Positions 42,601-52,529 of a stretch of DNA of 64,000 bases are shown one piece after another (positions within the stretch are counted from its first letter, which is position 1; each line of letters starts with the position of its first letter). Origin of the DNA: Eutreptiella sp. 'Long Island Sound 2002'. Its lineage: Eukaryota; Euglenozoa; Euglenophyceae; Eutreptiales; Eutreptiaceae. The position numbers were made by a program, and so were the translations under genes. Under the pieces are notes generated by a model, which was not told the DNA's origin, did no database searches, and was given only the letters and a program-made list of their open reading frames with translations. Location of the stretch: assembly GCA_964036045.1 (NCBI GenBank), contig OZ038378.1, positions 166,455,963-166,519,962 of the forward strand, written 5' to 3'.

Positions 42601-45039
42601 AGGTGGCGCTGGACACCCTGCACTCCCCCATGCCTGAGGTGATGCAGGAGCGCCCTGGGGACACCGGTCCAATCCTGCGAATAGTGACCCGGCCGCTGTC
42701 ACTGAGGTCCATATGCGGTCGTCGCGGAGCACGGGTCCGTCGGCAACCGCTGCACTGTAGAGGCCCCGGCGGCGACGATCTGCCGGGTGGATGCCTGCAT
42801 GCAGCAGGTCGCCCAGGAGCGAGACCGGTAAGTGTGCCACGGGGTTGAAGTAGGGGTCCCACTTGGCTGGGTCGAAGGCGGCTGTGAGGAAGTCCAGGTC
42901 CAAGGTGTGGCCGCGGTGGGCTGTCGTGGCTGCGGCCTGGTTGTGCACCTCCTGAAGCCTGGCCTCCGCCGTGGGGAGCTCCACGCCCAGGTCAGGCTGG
43001 ATCCCACTGTAGGGGCGTAGGGGCTTGGAGGGGCGGCAGAGAGCACCTTTGGTTGCGGATGTGATGGAGGTGGCGCGGAGGACTTCGTCTGGGCGTTCCA
43101 CTCCGTGGCGCGCCGCGGTTTCGGCCAAGTAATTGCGGAGGTCGGTCAGGTCGGACTCGGTACGAGGGGAATCACGGAGGCGAAGGTCCCGCAGCACCCA
43201 ATCCAGGGGTCGAGGGTGGGGGATGAGGTGCCTGGCCGCAGCCCACAGGGACTGCAGGAAGCTGTTGGGGCCCACGGGGTACGAGGCCAGCCAGCCCCAC
43301 GTGAGGTCGAGCAGGGCTGCAAGGCGAGGAAGGGTACCTGCTGGAGAGTGGCGCCAACGAATCATGCGCCAGTTGCGGATGTCGGCCAGGCCTTCCATGG
43401 GTTCAACGGTGGCCAAGAGGGGCTTGTGGGGAGTCGGGGAGGGGAGGATGTCCGCATCCGGGACTGATCGCGCGCCTTTGACGAACACGTGGTCTATGCA
43501 CGTCGCCTTGAGGGCTCCCCGGGAGGAGGAGAAGTGGGTGGGGGTGTCCGGGGGGAAAACCGCGCGGTACCGCACCATGCACCCATCGCCACGGCAGGCG
43601 GCCGCCAAGGGGTGGCGGGAGCAGTCTCGAGACATGTTGAAGTCCCCACCAACCAGCTCCAAGGCCGCTCGCAGGTAGGATGCAAGGGTAGTGAGGTTGA
43701 TGAGGACGGCCCTCCGGGCCTTGTAGTCGAGGTCTGGGTGTACGTGGACAGAGGCCAGGAGCATGAACCCCAGGGTGTGATGACGCACAGTGGAGACGAG
43801 CAGGTCTGGGGCGTCGTACTCCACCCGCGGGGCGGTGGCTGGGTGCTGGAGCGCACGTCGCCAGCCGATCATAAGGCCTGTACCACAGCCCTCGGCCGTG
43901 CTGGTGTGGGAGGCATACAGAGCAGGCAGGGCCTGCAGGAGGGGGGCAAACGACCAGAGTTCCTGGAAGGCAAAGACGTCGACTTCCAGGGCGAGCAGGG
44001 CGTGCACCACAAGGTCGACATGGGCTGCGACGCCGCCAATGTTCCAGGAGAGGAACACGAGACCCGCATGGCGGCGTAGGTTGAGGGGTGAGAAGGTGAG
44101 GGATTGGAGGTGGCTGGCCCAGGGGGTGGCCGGAAGGAGGAGGGAGTGGTCTGGTCGGAAGCAGGTGGCGCCTGGACGGACGGGGGCTGCTGGAACGCCC
44201 TGGAGGAGGGGGAGGCCAGGGGGGCGGACAAACGAGCGCTGAGCGATGTCAAGGGTGAGGTGGGTGCGGCCTGGGCAGGGGTGTAAGCACACGGCGTTGG
44301 GGAGTCGGAGGGCAGGGGCATGGTGGAGGATGGAGGCTGATGGAAGCTGGGGGCGGCCGCAGGAGGGGCAGTACCAGGCCGCTATGATCACAGGTAAAGG
44401 GCAGGCGGGGGTGAGCCACAGGCGGTGGCCCGGGATGCCGTGCTGGGAGGTGTCGTAGTGAGCCCAGGGGTGGGGCCACGGGGTAAGATGGGACGGGGAG
44501 TCATCGTAGAACCACACGACATACCCGTTGAGGACGAGGGGGATGCTGATGACCGGGTCGGCGTCTTCACGCTGGAGCTGGTGCACGGCTTGCGTGAGCC
44601 AGAGGGCAAAGTCTCGGAGGACGCGAAACTGGAGCTGGGGGGGGAGTCGGGGCTGCCAGGAGGGGGCCCTGGGGGGGGGGAGGGCTGAGGAGAGGTCGGC
44701 GACGAAGGAGGCCTCCGGGGGGCTGAGCAGGGCGTCGGGGGGTGGGGGCAGTTGGACAAAATCACGGCCACTGCACAGAGGGCAGGCCCACGCGGCAGGT
44801 GATCCAGGGGCGATGGTACCGCACTGCCAGCAGACAGCGAGGCACTGGTCGGGAGGCTGCTGGTCTACGGCTAGGGGGCGGCTGAGGTCGGTGGGCAGGT
44901 GGGTAAGGAGGGCGCTGGCTCGCGTGGTTAGCCTGCGGAGGTCTCGGACGCGGGGGTAGGCAACGGCACAGTCGAGGGCCAACTGGGTGAGTGGGGTGGA
45001 CGGCAGGGCGCCCGGGGGAAGGCAGAGGGGCAGGGACAG
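39693..45039 (-). CDS. LINE A ORF2: AP endonuclease, reverse transcriptase, RNase H, zinc knuckle (one +1 shift)
   Basis: The frame follows ORF1 through a TGA. It has a zinc ribbon (C51-X2-C-X12-C-X2-C) and a second Cys pair near residue 205. AP endonuclease follows (LSWNIGG at 311-317, FQELW, GGDFNMSRD, IDHVFVKG). Near 42670 the coding sense moves +1 into the frame ending at 39693. There RT has HRPVTLTSPLTRSESRA, motif A DWDSADAF, motif B EGWNQGDNPSGD and motif C YSDD. RNase H follows (STDAA, TGAEW, SSADCSSAL, NKEAHDLA), then CX2CX9HX4C. It would make the target-primed copy of the element. The first Met is about codon 371, inside the endonuclease. It ends in TGA. The shift may be an indel in this copy or a programmed event. 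Confidence 0.8.
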
Positions 45040-45042
45040 TCA
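45040..45042 (-). other. In-frame TGA between LINE A ORF1 and ORF2 (readthrough candidate)
   Basis: TGA is followed by CTG, and the same frame stays open into the endonuclease. No ATG occurs in that frame before the endonuclease core. UGA followed by CU is a context known to favour readthrough in eukaryotes. Confidence 0.55.
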
Positions 45043-47040
45043 GTTGACGCGGGATCCATGGTAGGGGGTGATTCGCTGGGAAGTGTGGGGGGCGTCCCGG
45101 GTGTGGGGGAGGGTGCCGTACAAGCGGGGGGCTTGGGCGGAGGCCGAGGGGGCCGCTGTGGCGCTAGTGGTGGTGTGGAAGCCCGGTGGGGGATGGTCGG
45201 GGGGGGGCATCGCATCGAGCTGGCGGCCGGCTCGTCGCGCCTTCGGGCCCTTGAGCTTCTTCTTGGGGGGGGGCTTGATGGGGCTGTCCGGTAGGTAGAA
45301 GGGCTCCCCGCTGGCGGTGCGGGAGTCCAAGGTGATGGTGTAGTGGTGGTGAGGGTCCACATAGGTGCGAGTGGGGGCGCTAGCGAAGAGGGCCCTGAAC
45401 TGGTCGGCTGGTACGGACACGAAATGGGAGCCATCGCGGAGGGCGGTGGCGGGAATGGTAACGGGGGCGCCGACATGATGGGTGAGCGCCGATGAGGCCT
45501 GCGTGGCGTCGGGGATGTGGCGGAGGCCGCGGAGGCGTATCACGTGGGGGGCATCTACGAAGGAGGGGGGCAGGAGGCCTGTGGCTTGAGGACCCGGGGG
45601 GAGGGGGGGGGGCGGGTAAGGGAGGGGCGCCGCTGGGGAGGGCGGGAGGTGGGGCTGGTGTTGGGGAGTTGGTGCGGGGCCGTGGGGGGATTGCGGCGGG
45701 GGGGGGTAGGAGGCTCTCCGCTCGAACCAAGCATAGGCTGCTGCCGGGCCGGCGGCGGGCTGAAGAGCTGCACGGGTCTCCGTGATGAGCTGATTGAGGA
45801 CTGGCGGACGGGTGGCGTTTTGCACCGCTACTGAGATGGCGATGCGAAAGGAGACGGGGTCGCGGACAGCGAGCAAGTGGTCTGTGGCCTGGGGGGGCAC
45901 CACTTGGGGACGGGCGGCGAGCAAGGCGGCTGCCGCGGAGGACCAGGTGAGGCCGGGACGGGTGGCAGCCGCTTCGATAAGGGGGTCAAGGGTCTGCAGG
46001 GCTGCGAGCTTGAGGGACTCAATGGCGGCGGAGCCATGCAGGTCCTCTACCGTGGCAATCAAGTCCAGCAGGTTGGCTTGCAGGGAGGGGCGCAGACTGG
46101 TCGGGGAGGCATACCACACCGTTTTGACCGCCGATGCCAGCGACCGCGCATTTTTCACTGCCCGCAGCGTGGTCATGGCGCTCTCTGGGACTGCCATGTC
46201 AGTGCACATCACCCTGATGGACTGCGCGATGTGTTCCGCCTGGTTGTCGGGTGTGTTCGCGAGTCTCTCGATCTCGGCGGAGAAGTCGGAGGTCGAGGCC
46301 AGGGAGCTGGGCTGCGTGAGCATGCGCTTCCACAGGGGTTCCCCGGTGCCCGGGGAGCCTGCCAGCTCTGCTCGCTTCAGTGAGATGCGCGACAGGATGC
46401 CGGGGTAGGAGAGGGTGGGTTTGTGTCTTGTGAGTTCTGCATTCCACTGCTGTACCGTCAGCGGGCCCGGGGAGGGTAAGCGGGTCTCATCATGAGGGAC
46501 AATCTGGCAGCGTATGGATTTCCGGAGGTGGGCCGCGTGCCACGTGATCACCCAGTGTACAAGCGGTACTCTGTCCACGGGGCGCTTGGGCGACTCATCC
46601 GCAGCGAGGAGCATGAGGAACTGGTCGGGGGTGGCCGCGCGGAGCGTGTCGCCGAAGGGGGCAACATGAGAAGCCGCGGCTTGTTGCAGCTGCTGCGCTG
46701 CGTCCGGTGGGGCGGCCGCCAGGTAGGACACCAGGTCCCGCATCGCTGCTTGGTAGGTGCCCCAGTGGAAGTTGGCGTCCCGCTGCTGCAGCGTGGCCAC
46801 GTCCAGGGGTGGGAGGGCCTCCACCGCGACTGCCCAGAAGAGGCACAGGGCGCCGAGCATGAGGTCGTCGGGGTGAAACGCCTCGACGGGCGTATTGGAC
46901 TCATGATGAGTCACTGTAAGCTGCAGCCTGTGGGCGGCGTCGCTCCAGCCAACCGCAGTGGCAGGCCACGCCTCCGCTGGGCGGATATCGGCCGCTCGCT
47001 GGGCGGGGGACTTGGCGGCGAAGGCATGTCGTGGAGCCAT
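45040..47040 (-). CDS. LINE A ORF1 (Gag-like, 666 aa)
   Basis: ATG at 47040, TGA at 45042-45040. The N-terminal two-thirds are Ala/Leu-rich and probably helical (for example LPPLDVATLQQRDANFHWG, then AAIESLKLAALQTLDPLIE). A Pro-rich tract lies near residues 450-510. It is followed by HVIRLRGLRHIPDATQ...VSVPADQFRALF, which has the spacing of an RRM-like fold but only weak consensus. The tail is basic (KPPPKKKLKGPKARRAGR). An RNA-binding ORF1 role is inferred from position before the EN-RT frame; no zinc knuckle is present. No in-frame stop or shift was seen, so this copy is well preserved. Confidence 0.7.
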   Translation of the reverse strand: MAPRHAFAAKSPAQRAADIRPAEAWPATAVGWSDAAHRLQLTVTHHESNTPVEAFHPDDLMLGALCLFWAVAVEALPPLDVATLQQRDANFHWGTYQAAMRDLVSYLAAAPPDAAQQLQQAAASHVAPFGDTLRAATPDQFLMLLAADESPKRPVDRVPLVHWVITWHAAHLRKSIRCQIVPHDETRLPSPGPLTVQQWNAELTRHKPTLSYPGILSRISLKRAELAGSPGTGEPLWKRMLTQPSSLASTSDFSAEIERLANTPDNQAEHIAQSIRVMCTDMAVPESAMTTLRAVKNARSLASAVKTVWYASPTSLRPSLQANLLDLIATVEDLHGSAAIESLKLAALQTLDPLIEAAATRPGLTWSSAAAALLAARPQVVPPQATDHLLAVRDPVSFRIAISVAVQNATRPPVLNQLITETRAALQPAAGPAAAYAWFERRASYPPPPQSPHGPAPTPQHQPHLPPSPAAPLPYPPPPLPPGPQATGLLPPSFVDAPHVIRLRGLRHIPDATQASSALTHHVGAPVTIPATALRDGSHFVSVPADQFRALFASAPTRTYVDPHHHYTITLDSRTASGEPFYLPDSPIKPPPKKKLKGPKARRAGRQLDAMPPPDHPPPGFHTTTSATAAPSASAQAPRLYGTLPHTRDAPHTSQRITPYHGSRVN

Positions 47041-48570
47041 AGTGCTGTGCCTGGGAGAGCGAGACGGAGGGAGGCGGCGGGGAAGGGGGCAAAGGGTAGG
47101 GTTTGCGAACGGAATCTGAGGGACAGGGCTGAGACGTGGGCTGGGTCTGGGTGAAGATGTCAGGGCAGAACAGGGGGCAGGGCTGAGATGCGGGCTGGGT
47201 CTGGGTGAAGATGGCTGAGCAGGACAGGGGGCAGGAGGTGCGAGGCGTCGTTCTTTAAGTATCGTGTGATGGCCTTAGGGGCCGGACGTCGAGGTTGTGG
47301 CGCGGGCGTGTGTGGCGGGGCGAGTTCGAGCTGGATGGGGGTAAGAGGAAGGAGCGTCAGGGCACTGGCTGAGGGCAAGGGCTGAGGGCAGTGCTCAGGA
47401 CAGGCAGGGGGGGAGGAGGCATATGGTGTCGCTGAGGCCCCGGGCCCAGTCGGAGCGCGGCTGTCGACGTACGGTGTCCCGGGGTCGACGACGGTGCTGG
47501 CGGCGTTCGGCTACGGCGGCCGCTGCGGGCGGTGGTCTGGTCTGTGACGGCGGCTGCGGCGGGTTGCTGCTGCACTATGGTGTTCGCCGCCGCCACGGTG
47601 TTACCAAGGGAGGCCAGGGCTCGCTACCACCGAGCCATGGCCTGGTCTTTCCCGCGCGTGGGGGGGGGGGAGGCGCGTGTGGGGGCGTGTGTGCATGCTC
47701 GTGTGTTGCCTGGTGCTCCAGGCCCCGGCGGGGAGGCTGGGGGAGCCTGACGCTGAGCCCACCGGGGGAGTCTTTGGCCAGGACACGCCGCCTCCTGGTC
47801 GATTGACATGCTGCCGGCTGCCCCAAGACTGCTGCAGGCACGGGGTCAGCCCTGCCCGCTACGCGACTGGGGGTGGTCGGCACTCCTTGACTGCACGAGG
47901 CACAGGTGGTGCTGCACTAGGCTGGACCATCCGCCCACGGTGGCTGGCATTGGCAGGTGGAGGGGCTTCAGGGCGCGCCTAGCAGTGCCCTGCCCTGAAG
48001 CCTGCCCGGGATATCATCCTGGGTGGCGGTGCTGCTGTCCGGGTAAGCGGGGGGGCCCGGAGGGCACACCACCCGAGTGACCGCTCCGTTGTGGTGCGGG
48101 GGGGGGGGGGGGGAGTGGGGGGGCCGCCCCCCCCGCCCGCTCTCGGGCCTGTGTGGGAGGGGGGGGGGGAGGGGGGGCGCACGATGGCTGTGTGCTGGGG
48201 TTGCGTGGCTGAAACCCGAAGGCTTTGCAAAACCCTGGGTGCTCGGGCTGCCACTGGGTATGGGTTGGCGGTCCAGGGGGATTATGGCAGCGATCAAAAA
48301 AACACCAGGGTGGGGGCCAGTGAGTGTGTTCCTCAGGGTCAATTAAGAGAAAGGTAGAAGCATGGGTATCTCACAGGGCTAGCATGGGTCAGGGGGGCCA
48401 GAGTGGCAATCCAGAGCCTCCTGTCTTATCCAGGGTGGGTGGTGTGGGAGTGTGTGCCATAAGAGCTGAGTGAGGGGGCTGGGGAGGGGGGGGGTTTTGG
48501 CTTGACGCCATGGTGTGTTGATCTCGTCTGCAGCTGGCGGCGCCTACTGGCCGATCGCCATTCGCCGCCC
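47041..48570 (-). other. Probable 5' region of LINE A with short tandem repeats
   Basis: A 54-bp unit is repeated at 47127-47180 and 47181-47234 (GGCTGAGA...GGGTGAAGATG). Long G and C runs lie at 47650-47670 and 48095-48180. No coding frame is convincing. The boundary between LINE A 5' DNA and LINE B 3' DNA lies somewhere in 48.1-48.6 kb and could not be fixed. Confidence 0.3.
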
Positions 48571-48571
48571 T

Positions 48572-48775
48572 TCCCTTGGACCCTTTCCCTCCATAGGCGG
48601 TGGTGCCCATCAGCTTCTCACCACTCTTTGATCTTCCTCTTCCTCCTTGCCCTAACCTTCCCTCTCCTCTCCCCTTTCCCTTCCCTTGGCCTTTCCCTCC
48701 GTAGGCCACCGTGCCCATCGGCCTCACCACACTCCTTCCCTTCCCTTTCCCTTGGTCGGTTGTGCCAACGGACCA
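48572..48775. repeat. CT-rich tandem repeat, two copies of about 105-110 bp
   Basis: CCTTTCCCTCC[A/G]TAGGC...GTGCCCATC occurs near 48581 and 48689, with similar CCCTT-rich flanks. No coding sense. It lies in the presumed 3' region of LINE B. Confidence 0.55.
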
Positions 48776-49183
48776 AGGGGGGGGGGGGGGTGGGGGGGGC
48801 CCTTTGGTCCCCTGGCGATGCCTCCTGTCGGCCGGGGGGGGGGGCATGGCAGTCCTGGCCCCGGGGGCCAGCCATCGGCCGGGGGGTCGCGCCCTTCCCC
48901 CGCCCCCCTCTACCGAGAGCCGGATTCTCGCGCAGGCCCTCGCTGGGGCCCCTCATCCCCCGGCCGTTGTCGCGCGGCGCCGGCCGGTCGGGGGTGGCCG
49001 TGAGGGTTAGCGGTCAGTGGTTAGCGGGCTGCGGGGCAGCAGGTTCCCCCCCGCGCTCGTTGTCTCCGCACTCCCTCCCGCGGGAGGTGGCGCGCCCTCT
49101 TGCGTCGTGCCGTACCGTGGGGGGGGCGTGGGCCGGGGGGCCCAGCCCCCCCAACAGCTCTCCCGTACCCGCCGTCTGGGCCT
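48776..49183. other. No gene recognised; G/C homopolymer-rich
   Basis: Runs of 12 or more G occur near 48778 and 48835. It lies 3' of LINE B ORF4 in its reading direction and is probably untranslated. Confidence 0.35.
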
Positions 49184-51258
49184 TCACCTGCGCCGCCGCT
49201 TGTGTGGGGGCTGGGGCTGCGGCGGCGGCGGGTTGTGCCGGCGGTAGCGCCAGTGGGCGAGGGCGCTGCGCAAAGCCCAGGGGAGCCAGTTGTTGGCGTC
49301 CGCATCCGTGATGCGGAGCACCGCTCCCCCTTCCAGGAAGGCCGGCCACGTCGGCTCCCTGTCGGGCCACGCCGCCCGGATCACTGACCTGAGGACCCTC
49401 TCATGGTCCTCTGGGGCTGCCCACCCCCCCGGGGGTACCTCTTGGTTTCCTCCGTCCCTCCGGAGGAGCACGGCATCGAAGGGCCGGTTCCTCGACCTCC
49501 TGGAGGTCCCCTGGTTGGCCCAGCACAACCACCCGTACACCTCCCCCACCAGGGGGAGGGTCTCCTCCCCCAGAGGGTCCGGGACCGCGCCCCAGTCCCG
49601 GTCCCATGGCCGGCCCTCCTCCGCCCCTCGTGCCGGCCCCCCTCGCTGTTCCCGCGCCTGCGGCGCCAATGCCGCGCCCCGTCCCCCCTCCGCCGAGGCC
49701 ATCCGCGCCGGCTCCGCCCTCGGCGCGGGAAGGGCTTGATGGTGCTGGTGTCGTGGGGGTTGGGGGGGGACGAGCTCGCCGGCGTCAGGGTCGATGTTGT
49801 AGAGGTGGGTGTGCTGGTGGTGGTGGTGGTGGTGGGTGTGGTGTGCCGGCATCTGTTGGATGCCGGGGGGGATGCACCTCACCGGCTGCACGTCCCGCTG
49901 CGGGGGCGCCCCGCCCTCTGCCCCCCTCCCTTCGCCCCGTCCTCTCCCCTGGGCTCCCATGCCCCGCCCCGCCTGTCCCTTGGGGCCCGCGGCGCCCTTG
50001 CCCTTGCCCTTGGGCCCCTTTCAAGCCCCCTGCCCGTTTCGCGGGTCCCGCCTCCCGTCCCCCACGCCCTGGCCCGCTCGCTCTCCCACCTCCCCTCGCC
50101 CTGCCCCCTGCACCTGAGCTCCCTGCCCGCGCCCCTGCGCGCCCTTCCCGTGCCCTGGCCCCTTCCCGGCCCCCTGCTCCCCCCCGCTGCTGCGCCCTTC
50201 CTGGACCACTCGCCGGGCGTCCCGCTGCCTTTGCAGCTGCGGCAGCGTGACGCCAAGCGGCGAGCGCTCGCGCGTCGGGGGGCGGACGTGCCCCTCCCGC
50301 CCCGGGGGGAAGGGCTTGGGGGGGAACGGCTTGGAGGGGCTGGTGTGGGTGTGGGTGGGGTTGGCGTGGGCGCGGTACTTCGCGCTCTCCCTGCCCACTG
50401 CTGCTGCTGCGGCGGCCGCCGGCGAGGCGCCCGCGGCCCGTGCGGGGTTCTTCCCCCGCTTGCGCGGCGTGCCGGGGGCCGCGGCGTGGCCGGCCGAGGC
50501 GGTGTCGCGGCCCGCCGGGGTCGCGGCCGCAGCCCCTCGCGCGCCCTCCTCGCTCTCCTTCGCTGCCGTGGCGGCCGCCGACGAGGCGCCCGTGGCCGCG
50601 GTCGCAACCCCTCGCACGCCCTCCTCGTTCTCCTCTGCTGCCCCGGCGGCCGCCGGCGGGGCGCCGGCGGCCCGTGCGGGGTCGGTCCCCCCGTTCGCGG
50701 CGTGCTGGAGGTCGCGGCCGCAGCCCCTCGCGCGCCCTCCCCGCTCTCCTTCGCTGCTGCGGCGGCCGCCGACGAGGCGCCCGTGGCCCGTGCGGTCGCA
50801 ACCCCTCGCGCGCCCTTCTTGCTCTCCTCTGCGGCTGCGGCAGCCCTCGGCAATGCGCCCGGTTCCTGCGCCGGGGCCGCCCCCCGTGTCGGCGGCGTGC
50901 CGGGGGCCGCGGTTGGGGCCGCGGCGTGGCTCGCTGCGGTCTCCGCTTCCTGCGCGTCAGGGCGGGGCGGGGCGGCGGGGCTGGCTGCTTGGGCGGCGGG
51001 GGCGGCCATCCCGGCTGGCCCAGGCTCCCGGGCCGGCGGCGGCGGCCCGACCAGCACCGCCGCCTCCGCCAGCCTCCGCTCCTCGCGCTCCGCGAGGGTC
51101 TCCCCCGTCCACTCCGGAGAGGAGACGGGGGAGCGGGAGCGGGACCGGCGGTGGTGGCGGTCGTCCCGCTGGAGGGACCCATCGGAGTCTGCCATCACTG
51201 TTACCCTGGTAGGCATGCGTGGTGGCAGGCGCGCCCTTCCCACTACCTCCTGGTGCAT
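49184..51258 (-). CDS. LINE B ORF4: low-complexity, SR- and Ala-rich protein (frame broken)
   Basis: ATG at 51258 overlaps the ORF3 stop as TGATG. The start has HHRRSRSRSPVSSPEW, then a coiled-coil-like EREERRLAEAA. Imperfect repeats of about 28 residues follow (ATGASSAAAxAAKES, then EGARGAAAA), encoded by the repeats at 50540-50900. The coding sense moves to another frame near 50700 and meets a TGA at 50023-50021. A further frame (49960-49184) is open after it. That frame has a His-rich stretch near residue 40, a Trp-rich conserved-looking segment (VYGWLCWANQGTSRRSRNRP) and a KRRRR end. Whether these are one protein or two is unclear. Function unknown. Confidence 0.4.
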
Positions 51259-51260
51259 CA
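51256..51260 (-). other. TGATG stop-start overlap between LINE B ORF3 and ORF4
   Basis: The TGA of ORF3 (51260-51258) shares its A with the ATG of ORF4 (51258-51256). Such overlaps support termination-reinitiation in several non-LTR elements and viruses. Confidence 0.5.
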
Positions 51261-52490
51261 GTGCCGTGCCGTGGGCAGTGCCGTGTGGTGCTCTGCGGGG
51301 GGGAGGGGGGGAGGGGGTGGGGGGCCGGCTGTGGCGTCAGCCCCGCGCGGCCGGGGGCCTGCGGCCATCCACCGGCATTGGGAGGGGAGGCGGGGGAGCC
51401 ACGCGGCCCACGCGTCGCACCACAGCTCCCAGTCTGGGGCGGGGCCCAGGGCCCTGGGCCCCCGGGGGTCGTCGAGCGGTGTCGGGGGCAGCCGCACCAG
51501 GTGGACCCCCGTAACGGCGGTGACCTCCTGTGTTCGCACGAAGGTGTGTACTCCGTCCCGCGCCGCGGGCGCCGGGAGGGGGGGGCGGGGTACGGGTGTT
51601 GCCCCATAGAGGTGGGTTGGGGTGATCCCCAGGATCCGCCCCGGGTCCCCGCGGGTCGCGACGACGAGGAGGAGCAGGGGGGTGCCAGGGCACTGCTGCC
51701 AGAGGACCTGCCCCCTGTGGTGAGCACCCCTGGTCCTGGAGAGGGGGGGGGACAGGTCTGGGTTAGCCCAGCTGCGGGGCGCGTGCGTCGCCGGCGGGAG
51801 GGCGGGGCACCAAGTGGGCTCCCTGGGGAACGCCTCGTAGACGACGGCGTACGGGGGGGTAGGCCTGGTGCCGTCGTACACCGGGTTGGTCGGCTGGGGG
51901 CGGGCGGACACCTCGTCCGCGCCTTCCACGAACACCGTGACCTCGCCCACCTCCAGGTCCTCGTCCGGCGGGTGTAGAAGGTGGAGCGCCGCATCCAGCT
52001 CGGACACTCCTCCCGGGTACGTGGCCCGCGCCTGGTTCAGGTACGGGGCCGCGTCCCCGGGGTAGCGCGTCCTGAGGGCGTGCAGCAGGGCTGGGGCGCT
52101 ACTGCGGAGGGACCTGGCAGACCCTGCTCCCGTCAGCCGCAGGGTGTCCCCCATGGACAGGGGCCGGCCGGACCGATTGGACTCGCGCCACTCCATCCAG
52201 TGCCCGTAGAGGGCCGCCTCCGGGCTGATGAGCCCCGGCCGGACGGCGTTCACGATCCGGTGCATTGCCGGGAGTAGCGTAGGGGCCCCCGCTCCGTTCA
52301 GGGCGCGGACGGCCGGGAGGGCGGTCTCGTTGAGGAAAGCCCTCGCACTGCCCTCCAGGTCACACCGTGCGGCAGCGTGCGCTTCGTGTGCCTCTGCCGC
52401 CGCGTCCGCCACCAGGCCCCGGACGGCCGCCTCCTGCGCTCTGCGGCGGGCCCTGGTGTGCCCCGGCCCATCCCCCCGTCGGCGTGGCAT
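51258..52490 (-). CDS. LINE B ORF3: unknown 410-aa protein
   Basis: ATG at 52490, 39 nt after the TAA of ORF2 and in the same frame; it ends in TGA at 51258. The N-terminal 25 residues are basic, then Ala-rich helical sequence. Conserved-looking blocks include ALYGHWMEWRESNRSGRPLS, LHLLHPPDEDLEVGEVTVFV and TPLLLLVVATRGDPGRIL, which suggests an alpha/beta fold. No catalytic motif is recognised. Codon and base usage match ORF2, so it appears to belong to the same element. A third ORF 3' of the RT ORF is rare in non-LTR elements. Confidence 0.6.
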   Translation of the reverse strand: MPRRRGDGPGHTRARRRAQEAAVRGLVADAAAEAHEAHAAARCDLEGSARAFLNETALPAVRALNGAGAPTLLPAMHRIVNAVRPGLISPEAALYGHWMEWRESNRSGRPLSMGDTLRLTGAGSARSLRSSAPALLHALRTRYPGDAAPYLNQARATYPGGVSELDAALHLLHPPDEDLEVGEVTVFVEGADEVSARPQPTNPVYDGTRPTPPYAVVYEAFPREPTWCPALPPATHAPRSWANPDLSPPLSRTRGAHHRGQVLWQQCPGTPLLLLVVATRGDPGRILGITPTHLYGATPVPRPPLPAPAARDGVHTFVRTQEVTAVTGVHLVRLPPTPLDDPRGPRALGPAPDWELWCDAWAAWLPRLPSQCRWMAAGPRPRGADATAGPPPPPPLPPAEHHTALPTARH

Positions 52491-52529
52491 GGTGCTGCGG
52501 GCTCTGCAAAGGGCGGCGGCGGGTGGGGG

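Noticed and set aside
45555-45773. Pro-rich frames in LINE A ORF1 as separate small genes
   Set aside because: They are other-frame readings of a Pro-coding tract in ORF1.
50247-51609. Plus-strand frames of 320-700 codons across 49.4-51.6 kb
   Set aside because: They are antisense to ORF3/ORF4 of LINE B, Arg/Ala/Pro-rich, and lack conserved-looking segments. The minus strand has the consistent series of ORFs.
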